From Lucinisca nassula (lineage: Eukaryota > Mollusca > Bivalvia > Lucinida > Lucinidae), in the NCBI GenBank assembly GCA_963580285.1, contig OY757024.1, positions 121,582,045-121,646,044 of the forward strand: a stretch of DNA of 64,000 bases, given 5' to 3'. The notes under the pieces are model-generated. The model ran no database searches. It was not told where the DNA came from and saw nothing but the letters and a program-made list of their open reading frames with translations. Below are positions 20,581 to 32,129 of this stretch, piece by piece (position 1 is the stretch's first letter; the number at the start of each line of letters is the position of its first letter). Both the position numbers and the translations under genes were made by a program.

Positions 20581-21267
20581 CAGTAAAAATCCGCTATTAA
20601 GATCACTTTCTAGACTTCTAAAAAGTGGTCTTATTAGCGGGGTGGTCCCTTATAATGGAATTGGTGAAAAAAATATTGCTGGCAAGACTGATTTAAATAT
20701 TTTTTTTAAGTGCACTGTGCCTTTTTTATTGCTTTTTAGTAAATCTTGCTGTCTTTAACTTTACTGTTCTTTAAATCATTATAAGTAATTATAGGCAATA
20801 TTACACCAATAAAAACCACATTAATGATAACAATTGTTCGACAATAATTAATCTTCTTTCTGAAGAAAAAAGAGCTGCACATTACCAAAATTATTAAAAC
20901 TATTTATTCACATAGCATAAAAAAAATCTTGTCAAAACAACACACCGATTAGTACAGGTGAACTGCTGTTTTTTTACACCTTTTGAGAAATGTGTGAACA
21001 TTACGAAGATCTGTTGTAATGATGAGGAATCCAGCCAAAAATTATATTGACCAATGAACTGAGAGATACAAATTAACTTGACTTGGCCAAAAAGTGGTCT
21101 CAATAAAGAACAGTAACGGTAGATTCGGTCTTTTGAAAGCGGTCTTAATACCGAATAGCGGGGTGGTCTTAATTAATTATATTAGAAATAATTTGGGTCT
21201 GGCGAAAAACGGTCTTAATAGCGGAGTGGTCCTAATATAGGAGTGGTCTTTAAGCGGAATTCTACTG
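20581..21267. mobile_element. pogo/Tigger-like MITE, TA target duplication
   Basis: Ends CAGTAAAAATCCGCTATTAAG (left) and, complemented, CAGTAGAATTCCGCTTAAAG (right); TA on both sides (20579-20580, 21268-21269). The CAGTA...CCGC ends and TA target fit the Tc1/mariner-related pogo group. GTGGTCTTAATAGCGG-type words are repeated near both ends. Contains no transposase. A rearranged copy lies at 60780-61290. Confidence 0.6.
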
Positions 21268-21334
21268 TACTAGTATCAATGACACGCACATTTTGAGAAC
21301 AGCATGCGAAATATTTGCTAAATGTAGCCTAATT

Positions 21335-21760
21335 ATTTTACATGATCAGCCTGCATTTGTCGTTATGATACCTTCAAAGACTTAATAACCTATACCTATG
21401 TTCATTGTGATCATAGTCTGCACAGTTTGAAAAAGCCATCTGTTTTCTGAGCTATTCAAAACTGAACGATGTAATTATTTTTTTATGATCAGCCTGCATC
21501 TGTCGTTGTGATACCTTCAAAGACTTAATAACCTATAAATCTGTTCATTGTGATCAGAGTCTACACCGTTTGAAAAAGCCCCCTGTTTTCTGAGCTATTA
21601 AAAACTGAACGTTGTTATTATTTTGTATGATCAGCTTGCATCTGTCGTTGTGATACCTTCAAAGACTTAATAACCTGTAAATCTGTTCATTGTGATCAGA
21701 GTCTACACAGTTGGAAAAGCCCTCTGTTTCTGAGCTATTAAAAACTGAACTAGCGAAGAT
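21335..21760 (+). repeat. ~143-bp tandem repeat, three copies plus remnant
   Basis: ATGATCAGCCTGCATYTGTCG starts at about 21341, 21486 and 21629; each unit has GATACCTTCAAAGACTTAATAA, GATCAGAGTCTACAC and CTGTTTTCTGAGCTATT. A fourth, shortened unit follows at about 21765-21840. Confidence 0.85.
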
Positions 21761-21856
21761 AGCAAAAGCATAGGCTGATCTCCGAGTCTACGCAGTTCGA
21801 AAAAGCACTATGTTTTCTGACTTATTAAAGACTAAAAACGAGCGAAGATAGCAAAA

Positions 21857-22012
21857 GCACAGGCTGATCTTCGACAAACAAAAAACATATACATGTTAAT
21901 AAAGTGATAGAAAAATCAGGCCGAAATGACCCACCAATTTGGTTAATACAGTGATAGCAAAAGCACAGGCTGATCTTCGACAAACAAAAAACATATACAT
22001 GTTAATAAAGTG
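21857..22012 (+). repeat. direct duplication including the start of family C
   Basis: GCAAAAGCACAGGCTGATCTTCGACAAAC... occurs at about 21853 and 21957, each continuing through CATATACATGTTAATAAAG to GAAAAATCAGRCCG. The first copy contains only the first ~25 bp of family C before breaking off, so the duplication arose after family C inserted. Confidence 0.8.
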
Positions 22013-22175
22013 ATAGAAAAATCAGACCGAAATGACCCACCAATTTGGCCGAAACGACCCACCCCCGAAATTTGGCCGAAACGACCCAGGCCGAAACGAC
22101 CCGGCCGAAACGACTCCGGACCGAAACGACCCAGGGACCGAAACGACTCAGGACCGAAACGTCCCGCGACCCCTG
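22013..22175 (-). repeat. family C unit, longest copy
   Basis: About eleven degenerate copies of CCGAAACGACCC; ends AAAATCAGACCG and ACGTCCCGCGACCC. Reading through it in any frame gives low-complexity peptides only. Confidence 0.85.
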
Positions 22176-22494
22176 AAATGAAACATTCACAACACGAATA
22201 AGGTTGTGGAAAACGCGAATAGAAAACGTTCACAAGGCACTCTAAATCGCGAATATACTGATCAAAAGTGTCAATTACTTATTTTTTCTTCAGAAATTGT
22301 TTTTGTGTATTTTTACTTCTACGATCCTCCTCTTATAGAAGTGACTAAAATGACTAACAAAAGTGACTAAAGTGCGCACCCCCTATCAGACGCAGACATA
22401 TAAGTATGCACCTTTCTTCTTGCGAACGTAGATAGATAAGACATAAGAGTGGGTAAAATGTCAAATTTGTTTAACACACTGACATTTAAAACAA
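22176..22494. other. no feature seen
   Basis: Spacer with a few echoes of CGCGAATA; no gene or array recognised. Confidence 0.4.
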
Positions 22495-22700
22495 GCACCG
22501 GTGAGTTAGCAAGCTTTCATGCGGATTGAACAAAATATTTGCGACAGAACAAAGGGAGATGATTGTGGCAACCTACATTTGATTTAATCCCCCAATGAAA
22601 TACGTTTTACTGGCCCTTCCAAGGCTGTGGTGATTCAACCTTTTGGCGTGTTGGCAGCACCACAGATCTGTAGACTTTCGGTTTTGTGTCAAGTCCGATT
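22495..22700 (+). mobile_element. Penelope-like element, old 3' fragment
   Basis: GTGAGTTAGCAAGCTTTCATG, GGATTGAACAAAATATTTG, GATGATTGTGGCAACC and TGGCCCTTCCAAGGC follow the order of the PLE 3' region but are strongly diverged. Confidence 0.55.
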
Positions 22701-22779
22701 CCACTTCAATCCCAGACAATATCCCGTAGTCGGCCAAATGCTGCACTAGCTTTTGCTAGGTATATATCGATCCAGATTT

Positions 22780-24180
22780 GGAGTATTTGCGCCGGGCGCA
22801 AATAATCCTCCTTTGGAGTTTTTGCATATGAATACGCTGTATTGTCACTGAATCGGAATAACATCATCCTACGCAGAAACTCTGTCTTTGGAATATTTCA
22901 GAAAGGAGTTTTTGCGCTCTTACGATTTTGCGTACGGAAGCAAATATTTCACAATTGGAATATTTGCGTCCAGACGCAAAATTCTATTACAGACGAGGAT
23001 ATTTTTGGCGTACCTACGCAGATATTCGATGAAAGGATTATATGCGCTCAGACGCAAATATATTCCTCGGAAGCATTATCTGCGCTCAGATGTAAATTTG
23101 GGCGCAAATAATCCTGCATTGGATTTTTTGCATTTCAATACACTATATTGTCATTGAATTGGAATTACATCGTCCTACGCAGAAACTCGGTCTTTGAAAT
23201 ATTCCAGAAAGGAGCTTTTGCGCTCTTACGATTTTGCGTACGGAAGCAGATATTTCACAATTGGAATATTTGCGTCCAGACGCAAAATTCTATTACAGAC
23301 GAGGATATTTTTGGCGTACGGAAGCAGATATTTCACAATTGGAATATTTGCGTCCAGACGCAAAATTCTGTTACAGACAAAGATAGTTTTGGCGTACCTA
23401 CGCAGATATTCCATGAAAGGATTATTTGCGCTCAGACGCAAATATATTCCTCGGAAGCATTTTCTGCGCTCATATGCAAATTTATATGAACGCACTATAT
23501 TGTCTCTCTATCCTACGCAGAAACTCTGTCTTTGGAATATTCCAGAAAGGAGTTTTTGTGCTCCTCCGATTTCGATTTTTTTATTAGATCCTTGGATATT
23601 TTGCGTATGGAAGCAGATATTCCACAGTTAGAATGTTTGCGTTCAAACGCAGAATTCTATTAGAGACGTGGATATCTTTTGCGTACCTATGCAGATATTC
23701 CATGCAAGGATTATTTGCGCTCAGACTCATATATTTTCCTCGGAAGCAATTTCTGCGCTCATATACAAATTTATATGAATTAATATGAACGCACTTCATT
23801 GTCACTCTATCCTACGCAGAAACTCTGTCATTGGAATATTCCAGAAAGGAGTTTTGGCGCTCCTCCGATTTTGTTTTATTAGACCCGTGTATATTTTGCG
23901 TATGGAAGCAGATTTACCACAGTTAGAGTTTTTGCGCTCAAAACGCAAAATTCTATTAGAGACGTGGGTATTTTTGCGTCCCTATGCAGATATTCCATGA
24001 AAGGACTATTTGCGCTCAAACTTTAATTTCTATTAAAGTAGATGATATTTTTGCGTACGCATATATATTCCTCGGAAGCAATTTCTGCAGTCATACGCGA
24101 TTTTCTAGTTGATGCGTGGATTTTTGCGTACATAAGCAGATGTTCCTCTAAAACATTTTCTGCGCCTGTGGGAGATCGCT
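22780..24180 (+). repeat. family E array (TGCG/CGCA-rich), ~300-bp units
   Basis: Four to five units; TCCTACGCAGAAACTCTGTC recurs at about 22867, 23171, 23510 and 23811. Within units, short words TTTGCGTAYGGAAGCAGATATT, TTTGCGTCCAGACGCAAAATTC and GCGCTCAGACGCAAATAT recur every 40-60 bp, so there is a small period inside a large one. A sub-block (about 23229-23360) is duplicated in unit two. Frames across it give Arg/Ile/Phe-rich repeats that I do not take as genes. Confidence 0.85.
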
Positions 24181-24261
24181 ACATACATTCAAAATACTTT
24201 ATTGCCTCCCTTTGACAACGATACTTATGTTCGGGAACAGGTAAACTATTATGTCAGTCAC

Positions 24262-24375
24262 TATTGAATTGAGGTTTTACGTCCCCGTCAAACAATAAAG
24301 GTCAGTTTTTAAAGGCTGCTGCTTCCGATGCTGTGGCACTTTTACCCGATAATGAGATGAAATGACATCTCAAGC
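24262..24375 (-). repeat. family A fragment (3' part)
   Basis: ATTGAGGTTTTACGTCCCCG, GTGGCACTTTTACCCGATAA, ATGACATCTCAAGCCC; truncated at its 5' side. Confidence 0.7.
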
Positions 24376-24529
24376 CCTTCTCCCAAAATCGTCCACTTTA
24401 CTATTTGAAGAAGCTTATTTAGAACTTTATGAGTATCTGGGAGATATTGAAAATAAATTTCTTTCGAAACGCGCCATGTTGACAAGTCAATGGAATGGAC
24501 ATCCATTATAGAGAAACTGGGGTTTATAA
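24376..24529. other. no feature seen
   Basis: Short unassigned spacer. Confidence 0.3.
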
Positions 24530-24695
24530 GAGTGAGTGAGTGTTTGAGTTTTACGTCCCACCAACAGCTAAGGTCATACGGAGACGGGACCTCGGTTTAA
24601 AGACTCATCCGAAAGTCTGGAGAAGCCCGGAATCGATCCTGCGACCCCTGGTTTACAAGGCGAGTAGCGTAACCACTACACCACGGAGGCTTCTA
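24530..24695 (-). repeat. tRNA-Thr-derived SINE
   Basis: On the minus strand the head reads GCCTCCGTGGTGTAGTGG, A box TGGTGTAGTGGTTACG, TTGTAAACCAGGGGTCG (threonine anticodon-arm sequence with TGT), B box GGATCGATTCC. The anticodon stem no longer pairs. It is followed by a body with GACTTTCGGATGAGTC and a 3' end GGGACGTAAAACTCAAACAC. A retroposon rather than a tRNA gene. Confidence 0.75.
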
Positions 24696-24942
24696 GGGGT
24701 TTATAAGAGCATACCTTTTTTTCAGTTTCTGTTCAAAGGCATTGGTTGTTAGATAATCGCTGACAAGGGCGTTCTAACGAGCACCATGGCATTGAAGAAC
24801 ATGTACAAATAAAATTGTCGGCTATATCACGATGATGTTCAATGTTGTAACCGCTGAAAATTTAAGTGACAAAAAATTGCGATAGATTTCATCCCGCTGC
24901 AAACAGCGGTTGCTACTTTAGCTGCCACAGTCTCATTGATGC
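24696..24942. other. no feature seen
   Basis: Unassigned spacer ending in a run of 17 C (24942-24957), a likely low-quality homopolymer. Confidence 0.4.
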
Positions 24943-25200
24943 CCCCCCCCCCCCCCCATCGGTGCTTGGAGAGCACGATGCTTCTATACAGAGCTGAAAC
25001 CGATTGCACACCGCTCACACGTGCGCCTATGCCTGCCCAGGTAAAGTGGTGGTTTTCGGCCGTCCCTGCATATAAACCCTATTTTTTGGACGGAAGGGCT
25101 TGAGGTGTCATCTTATCTCAATGTCGGGTAAAAGTCCCCAAAAAATTGAAAGCAACGTCTCCAAAATGACCTAAGTAGTGTTTACAGGGACAACGTACCC
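24943..25200 (+). repeat. family A copy (sense)
   Basis: Poly-C replaces the usual GCCCCCGCCC start; then GATGCTTCTATACAGAGCTG, TCAATGTCGGGTAAAAGTCC, AAGCAACGTCTCCAAAATG and GGGACAACGTACCCC. Confidence 0.7.
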
Positions 25201-26100
25201 CATATAAAAACCACAGCCTCACTGAGGCCCGAACGAGTAACACAGTCTATGTTTTGAAAAAAATAAAGCAATTGATATATTGCGTATTTGTTCAATTGAA
25301 ATAAATTGTAGCGGGAGCCCCAAAGGTTTTTATAATAGCCCCCAGTGTGTTTGTGAGCAGACAAACGGAAATATGTCTGTTTGAATATATTGAAAATATT
25401 AACACCAAACAGATAAATACGTGTAAAATGAGAGCTTTGAGATAAAAAAAAAATTCTGATATCTTTAGTATTTTTGCTAAAGAAATAAATAAGAAAAACA
25501 AATAAATTATGGGTAGGCCTACTCGTTAGAATCACATAGAAGAGGCGTTTTTACGCCTCGATGCTGCCTTTGTAACAAGAACCAACAACATATGTTTCTG
25601 ATCAGAAATAATAAAAATTAGTATACAGCCCTAATAACCCCAGTTTTACTATTATATAATTTGAGTTCTAGGGGGTCAAAATCACATAGGCGTGTTTTCC
25701 TGCTGCCAACTTCAAGATTCAAAAGATAAACCCATGGAATCTTATGTTACACGCTTGTACACCCGTGTAACGCCTTCTCTGCTTAATCCATCTGACTACT
25801 GCGACATGTGAAGACTGATCATGCATGTATCCAAATAATATAGGCACGGTACCGTATACAAAAATACGACGCCATTTGCTTTCTAAACATTAGTAACGTG
25901 CATTTTGACTAATCAAAGATACAAAAAGAAGCGTTAGCTACTCTTTATTTGGTATATTTTATTGGTTTACTTCATACACTATGAAGGCACTGGAATATTG
26001 CAGAACCGAGGTGTTTGCGCTGTACAAATTTTCGACCAGGAAGGTATTTTTTCAGCCGCGGGAACAAAAAAAGTCACACGGGGCAAGGTCAGGGGAATGC
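25201..26100. other. no gene seen
   Basis: AT-rich. Faint family F traces only (ACTCGTTAGAATCACATAG at 25518; an AGAGGCGTTTTTACGCCTCG hairpin at 25541). Open frames on the minus strand at 25182-25535 are AT-rich and show no domain. Confidence 0.4.
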
Positions 26101-26126
26101 GGGGGGGGGGGGGGGGGGGGGGGGGG
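26101..26126. repeat. G tract
   Basis: A run of about 26 G. It forms a potential G-quadruplex on the plus strand; its length is unreliable in assemblies. Confidence 0.8.
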
Positions 26127-26149
26127 TTGAGGGAGTTCAACAACCTTTT

Positions 26150-26700
26150 CCTGCTTCAGATAGTCTTGCACATAAAGATTCTAAGTCCATAACCTTGACC
26201 TTTAGTATAAGTATAGCTGAATAAAACGTTTGCCCTATATCTATCACCATATCAAATATGAAAATATGAGCTATAAAAACTTTAACATTAAAACTTTAAA
26301 GTCTGTGACCTTGACCTTGAGGTCATAGGCATGATCTTGGGTATCGCTGAATGAAACTTTGGACCTTTTTCAACCATTATACCAAATATGAACCAAATTG
26401 TTCATATGGTTTGGAAAATATGAGCAGTTAAAAACTTTTGCATAAAAGTCGAAAAAACTTTAACATAAAAATTCTGATGTCCATGGCCTTGACCTTGGGG
26501 CCATAGGTGAGACAATAGGCACGGGCGTGAATAAAACTTTGGATCTATATCTATAACCATGCCAAACATAAACCAAACCCATCGTATGGTTCTCTTTAAA
26601 AACTTTAACATGAATGTGAATGCCGACGCCGACTCCGACTCCAACACTAAAGTCAAGACCGACGCCGACAATACACTTTACAAAACAAGCTACACTGACC
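26150..26700 (+). repeat. diverged ~140-bp core array with GACGCC tail
   Basis: Three worn units share CCTTGACCTTGAGGTCATAGGC, GAATGAAACTTTGGACC and TATACCAAATATGAACCAAA; the block ends in GCCGACGCCGACTCCGACTCC. Same architecture as the other core-repeat elements but with a GACGCC instead of ACGG microsatellite. Confidence 0.65.
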
Positions 26701-26936
26701 AGCAGAATGAGTCACCACAGGTAGCTCTCTAACACTGAAAATGCCATTGAGCTATTTTTAGTAACCTTGGCTCAAGGAGGTTTGCTGAGCTTGTGCTATA
26801 AAGTAAATAGTTCTTGCGGGACTTTGTCTAGGCGCGCTAAAAGGAGAATAACTCCGTTATGGCAAGTCTGGCGAAAAAAGGTCATTCCAATAATTAAACT
26901 TTCAAGTATCTGATCACATACGAATGATCACGTTTT
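26701..26936. other. no feature seen
   Basis: Unassigned spacer. Confidence 0.3.
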
Positions 26937-27232
26937 GTTTGATTTGCATTAATGTCCCCGTCAACACAGTATAGGTCATGTTGGAGACGTTGCTTCCAAT
27001 TTTGTGGGACTTTTACCCGACATTGAGATGAAATGACATCTCAAGCCCTGTCGCCCAATGAAACCAATAGAGTTTAAAAGCATGGACGGTCCGACTCCCA
27101 CCGCGGTGCCAGGATAGGCTTAGATACTCTAAACGGTTTACCAGTACTAGTGTGCGGACGGTGTCAGCTCTGGGTGGAAGCATCGTGCAGCCCATCTATT
27201 TCTTCAAGCCACGATGGGCGGGGGCGGTGTAT
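26937..27232 (-). repeat. family A copy, near full length
   Basis: Antisense full-length example: TTTGATTTGCATTAATGTCC at the 3' end and GATGGGCGGGGGC at the 5' end, with all landmarks in order. About 296 bp. Confidence 0.85.
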
Positions 27233-27353
27233 GATCACGTTCACAAGTCCGTAATGTTGGACAAACATCCCTGCAAATCCCATTTTATAGAGAAGGGGAG
27301 TTTACATGCATGGATATACATGATTTTCTCTAACTTTTGCGAGATAACATATA

Positions 27354-27420
27354 TGTTGTGGGTACTCGTTAGAACCACCCCAATGAGGTGGCTCTAAAGA
27401 GCACCCACAAGCTATGTTTG
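27354..27420. repeat. family F hairpin
   Basis: TTGTGGGTACTCGTTAGAACC faces its imperfect complement GGTGGCTCTAAAGAGCACCC; stem about 28 bp with a short loop, ending CTATGTTTGG. Confidence 0.75.
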
Positions 27421-28129
27421 GAACAGAAGTTAGGAAACTATCAAAACTTTACCGGGAAAAACGCTAGTTTTACGGCTACGAATGACGCAGTAGTTAGCAC
27501 AATGGGTGTGCTATTATAATATAACCAAAACAGGTCTTGTATGCAGTTTAGATTAAATATGCATTTCCCAATTGTTTAAAATTCCATGTTCGCATTTTAT
27601 CTATTTATTAGAAATTTCATGACACATAAATATATTCTATATGTACATATCGATATGTCATTGGATTGGATGTAGGAATGGCCTAAATTTATCCTCTCCA
27701 TTTTTTCTATGATTATAGGCGTGTCCATTAAGTACATCAGACATTTGCGTAATGAGAATTTTCAATATCCGGTACTACTCTTCAAAGAAAGATTTTGCAC
27801 CTTTAAAGAGTTGTTACCTTTTGATAACGACATTAAACTTTTTTCGTTTTGATCTCCCCTTTTGATAACATTCTGACTCCTAAAACTTGAAGTTCCCGTA
27901 TATATTTTGTCAATCTTCGTATTTTTGGTGCTAGGTCCCAGCCTACGTAGCAGGCAATTCCCCCCCCCCCCCCCACAACAACAACTCCCACCCCGCAACC
28001 CCTGGGAATATGAGCATCCGGCTAACGCGTAGTGTGTGTCACGTTAGACGCACGCAAGTTTCCACGACACTGTATAAATAAAATGCGCCTTATGTATGCA
28101 AAAAGCTCATTATAGGATTATTAGCCTAG
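27421..28129. other. no gene seen
   Basis: AT-rich spacer with a run of 14 C at 27961-27974. No repeat family recognised. Confidence 0.4.
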
Positions 28130-28445
28130 CTAGTGGTGTTTCCAATCCAACATATGAAATTTTGCGTCTCACTTGGAGAACTCCAAAGTGGATGTAAGCC
28201 AAAAGTTATTATCACTCTGCCGGTGATATTCCCAAACCAGCATGTTCGCTTTCAGGACTTTCTGTGCAGAAACATCCCCGATTCTGTAAATGATATGCGT
28301 ACACATTCTGGAAAAATTTCGTCCGTTCTAAAGAATGAGCGTAGGAACGCAAAAAAAAAAATCCATCATAGTGCTGCACATAACGCCTTGACGCCATCGG
28401 ATAGGCGCAAAAATTCGCAGACCGAAGCTTTTGCGCCCTGCTAGT
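28130..28445 (+). repeat. family E unit, isolated
   Basis: GAAATTTTGCGTCTCACTTGG, GTAGGAACGCAAAAAAAAAA, GATAGGCGCAAAAATTCGC and CTTTTGCGCCCTGC match the units at 36290-37215 better than those at 22780-24180. Confidence 0.7.
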
Positions 28446-28483
28446 ATTATAAGCATTGACGGTGATATTCCTAATTCATTTTT

Positions 28484-29265
28484 AGAAGGTGATGACCTTT
28501 CAGGTCTCACCTTTTTATGGCAACACTCCATAGAATGCCCTTGATACCGCATCACTCCTCTGATTCAAGAAAAATAGGTCCTCATAAATCAGTGAAGGGA
28601 CGCGCCTGTATCATTTGATATGTGAAAATATTATGCAGATTGAAAAGAAAACTGTGCACGCAAAAAACACAAACAATGAACTTCAGAGTTAAATGTCATA
28701 AAATGGATCTAGATTTGAAATTGGTCTCGTTTCGCAGCTCACCTGGCCTAGTTATTAAGAGCGAGTTCGGTTGACTTTCTAGAGTTAACTGTAGTTACAC
28801 CAAAACACGCGGGTTATGGCTCGTGGCGCACTATTAGAGTTAACTTGAGTTCAATCAAGCTTGCTTTGGGAGTTGGGACTTCTGTCAAGCAAGAACAAAA
28901 AACACGATGGCAGGGGGATAATCAGGGTTAATTAAGAAATGAATATAAACTTATTAGAAGGTGATGACCTTTCAGGTCTCACCTTCTTATGTCAATGGAC
29001 ACTGGAGCCCCTCGATGACGAATCACTCCTATGCTTCAAGAAAAATAAGCCTCCATATATTTATCAATAGACGCGCATGTATCATTTGATAAGTGAAAAT
29101 GATATGCAGAGTGTCAAACTGAGGAAGCCAATTACACAAACAACTAACTTCAGAGTAAAATGCCATAAAATTAACCCTATTGTTCAAATTGGTCTCGATT
29201 CGCAGCTTTGTCATGACCTAGTTTGCTTTGAGCGAGTTCAGTTAACCAACTAAAGATAACTCAAT
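28484..29265 (+). repeat. diverged direct duplication with a small hairpin
   Basis: Two copies (28484-28800 and 28957-29265, offset about 473). Each begins AGAAGGTGATGACCTTTCAG GTCTCACCTTCT, a hairpin, and continues with GTATCATTTGATA, GCAGAG/GCAGAT, GGTCTCGTTTCGCAGCT and AGCGAGTTCRGTT. GTTAACTTGAGTTC-type words recur at the end of the first copy, and a complementary TCAACTGAACTCGCTC lies at 31208 beyond the PLE. Confidence 0.7.
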
Positions 29266-29281
29266 ATAAGTAGGGGAGAAA

Positions 29282-30800
29282 GAGCATAAGAATTATACAC
29301 TTTGGTCATGTCAGAAAGTGTGTGATGCCCTCACCTTTCTACTTGACAATATTTATATTAGATTCGGTACTAAGTTATTTAGACAAATTGTGGGTATTCC
29401 GATGGGTACTAATTGCGCACCTCTTGTGGCTGATCTGTTCTTGTATTGTTATGAAAGAGACTTCATTTTGTCGCTTTCCATTGATAACCAATCTGAAATT
29501 ATTGAAGCTTTTAGCTCTACTTCTAGATATTTAGATGATTTATTAAATATTGATAATACCTATTTTGATGGTTTGATCAGTCAGATTTACCCCATAGAAC
29601 TTCAGTTAAATAAAGCAAATTCTTCTGATACCGAGGCCCCGTTTTTGGATTTACATCTGTCTATTGTAGATGGATTTGTTTCGTGCAAAATTTATGATAA
29701 ACGCGATGACTTTGATTTTGAGATTGTAAATTTTCCTTTTTTGGATGGTGATGTTCCTCGTGCGCCATCCTATGGCGTTTATATTTCGCAATTAATTCGA
29801 TTTGCTAGAGTGTGTAGTCATGTAACTGACTTCAACACTCGTAATAAATTATTAACGGCTAAACTCCTTAATCAGGGTTATCGGTACCATAAACTACGCA
29901 AAGCCTTTTCAAAATTTTATAGACGCCATTCTGATTTAATTTCAAAATTCAATATTGGACTTAAATCTCTTCTGCAACAAGGTCTATCGGAACCCGAATT
30001 TTATGGTGACTTGGCATATAAATTCAGAAAAATATATAACCGCAATGACTTCAGCACCCAATTTCGTAAAATCATTCTTCGATATAAAAAGATTGGGTAC
30101 AACATGGATATTATACGACAGACTGCATGCATGGTAGTTAACCCAATCACGGTTGGCAACTTTGCTTCCCTCTTTAATTGCACGCCGGTGGGTCAGGCCT
30201 CAGATTCTATGACGGCTCCAACGTAAAGGCTTATTGAAAATTAGAGAGATAATGTCGGTTGGTGCCTGATGCTCTGTCTCTGGTCGGGCTCATCGGAGTC
30301 TAACTGTTGGTTTTCTTTTGCTCCAGCATTTCAGTGGTTTCTTGCTGTCGAGTCCTCACCGTTGTCTCACCTCTGTGGTTCTTTGATTTTTGTGTTCACG
30401 GAGATGTTGCACTGATGAGTTAGGAGGCCTTCATGCGGACTGAACAAATTATTTGTCTAAATCGCGACGGAAGTAAGGGCGAGGATTGTGGCCACGTAAA
30501 ATCGATTTAAGCCCCCCAGTGGAGGTCTTCCACTGACCGTTCCAAGGCGGCTCTTCTGTGGCGATTTATTTATGTTGTTGTTTGTTACTTACTGTGTGTA
30601 TCACTTGTGTCTTTTGGTTTTGGATGGCCATATGGCCATTTTGTGGGAAAGTAACTGTCCTTATGGCCTTCCTTTGTTTAGGTTTCCATTATGGTCTGGT
30701 CGCTTAATGTTTGTATTTCTTTCCCTTTGGTGTCTTTTATGGGTGGAGTAAGTTAATTGTATCAATTCCTGATCTTTGTTTTACTTCTACTTTACTCTTG
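29282..30800 (+). mobile_element. Penelope-like retroelement, 5'-truncated copy
   Basis: Begins inside the RT (at the codons for KNYTLWSCQKV) and runs through the stop at 30224-30226 into the full 3' region ending GATCTTTGTTTTACTTCTAC. This 3' region is the most abundant PLE piece in the window. Flanks do not show an obvious long target duplication. Confidence 0.8.
29288..30226 (+). pseudogene. Penelope-like reverse transcriptase, C-terminal ~310 residues
   Basis: Open throughout. Contains IVGIPMGTNCAPLVADLFLY (palm motif B region), RYLDDLLNIDN (catalytic YLDD), then FLDLHLSIVDGFVSCKIYDK and a C-terminal Lys/Arg-rich thumb-like part ending MTAPT. A full-length relative at 41229-43375 supplies the fingers (LYWLPKLHKKPYKARFIA). 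The PLE assignment rests on the LP-KLHK fingers, ADK-type N-terminus and PMGTN palm; the usual C-terminal GIY-YIG endonuclease is absent: the stop comes about 40 residues after the last recognisable RT part. No internal stop, so recently active or still mobilisable in trans. Confidence 0.8.
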
Positions 30801-31320
30801 TACAAAATTGTACAATGACTTTGTTCCCCCTTCCCCCCCCCCCCACTTCACGATCCCCTAATTAGACGCGAGAGGAAGCATCAAATGTCATTTGATGCGT
30901 CACCAGTCACGATTCAGATTCAGAACTCTACTGACGTCAAGAAAATCTCATCGTTTGCCCTCGCGTAAATCGAAAGTATATTAAACATGTTTTCAAGTTG
31001 GACATGATTTTTCCAACACGTGGCCAAAATTTCAAATAGTTGGAAATAATCGATTTTCGGATTGCATTTAACTTACAATTTTCCACCTTCCACCGTATTC
31101 GTTGTTACTAGGCAAGGCTTCCAACTCTCATACCAAGCTAACTCTAGCAGTCGCATTATTCCTACACGGCGCGTTTTGGAGCAAGTCAACTCTTGTTAAA
31201 TCTAGTACGTCAACTGAACTCGCTCAAAATCTAGATTGCGGATTAATAATTCAATGAATGAGTTGACAGTATGAATGGAATACTACGACTTACTATACTA
31301 CAGATAGAGCGAAGTTTTGT
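30801..31320. other. no gene seen
   Basis: A run of C (30832-30844) then AT-rich spacer with TCAACTGAACTCGCTCAAAA (31209), the complement of a word left of the PLE, so the PLE may sit inside a small inverted-end element. Confidence 0.4.
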
Positions 31321-31324
31321 TTGT

Positions 31325-31620
31325 TTATTTGATTTGAGGTTTAACGTCCCCGTCAACATTGTAAAGGTCATTTTGGAGACGTTGCTGCCAATTTTGTGGG
31401 ACTTTTACCTGACATTGAGATGAAATGACATCTCAAGCCCTCTCGCCACATGTAAACCAATAGGGTTTATTAGCATGGACGGTCCGCCTCGCACCGCGGT
31501 TCCTGGACAGGCTTAGATCCTCTAAGCGGTTTACCAGTACTAGTGTGCGGGCCGGATTCAGCTCTGCGTGGAAGCATCATGCAGCCCATATATTTCTACA
31601 AGCCCCTATGGGCGGGGGCG
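31325..31620 (-). repeat. family A copy, full length
   Basis: Antisense, TTTGATTTGAGGTTTAACG at the 3' end to TATGGGCGGGGGC at the 5' end. Confidence 0.85.
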
Positions 31621-31647
31621 GATAGAGCGAAGTTACCGTCACCGTTG

Positions 31648-31945
31648 CATTTGTTTGATTTGAGGTTTAACGTCCCCGTCAACACTGTAAAGGTCATTTT
31701 GGAGACGTTGCTTCCAATTATGTGGGACTTTTACCCGACATTGACATGACATCTCCAGCCCTTTCGCTCAATGAAACCAATAGGGTTTATAAGCATGGAC
31801 GGTCCAACTCGTGCGCACTGCTTTGCTGGGCAGGCTTAAGCGGTTTACCAGTACTCGTTTGCGGGTCGGATTCAGCTTTGCGTGGAAACATCATGCAGCC
31901 CATATATGTCTTCAAGGCAAGCCCGATGGGCGGGGGTCGATTCAT
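31648..31945 (-). repeat. family A copy, tandem to the previous one
   Basis: Same orientation, separated by about 28 bp. An internal deletion removes a few bases around CTAGATCCTC. Confidence 0.85.
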
Positions 31946-31984
31946 TGTTGCATGAATATATTTCTGGTTCCATAGGTGGGTGCT

Positions 31985-32009
31985 TTTTTTTTTTTTTTTT
32001 TTTTTTTTT
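31985..32009. repeat. T tract
   Basis: A run of about 25 T; it could be the complement of a retroposon A-tail. Confidence 0.6.
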
Positions 32010-32129
32010 GAGCCGAGGTCAGAAAATATCAGATTTTGTTTCCTCTTCTTCTTTATCTGAATATTTCCCTCTTTTTACTGAGGTGTATTTGATTTGTTTG
32101 ATTTGACCTTTAACGTCCCCGTCAAGACT

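Noticed and set aside
22842..23631. Overlapping repeated ORFs (89-145 codons)
   Set aside because: They arise from reading through the family E array; every frame is open over parts because the unit lacks stops, and peptides just repeat.
25182..25535. 117-codon minus-strand ORF
   Set aside because: AT-rich Phe/Ile/Leu-rich translation without domains; likely chance.
30405..30445. Second hammerhead ribozyme starting from CTGATGAG in the PLE 3' region (also at 6408, 46963)
   Set aside because: The CTGATGAG word is present but the matching core reads TGAAC instead of CGAAA and no convincing stem II forms; all copies share this, so it is not a decayed intact motif here.
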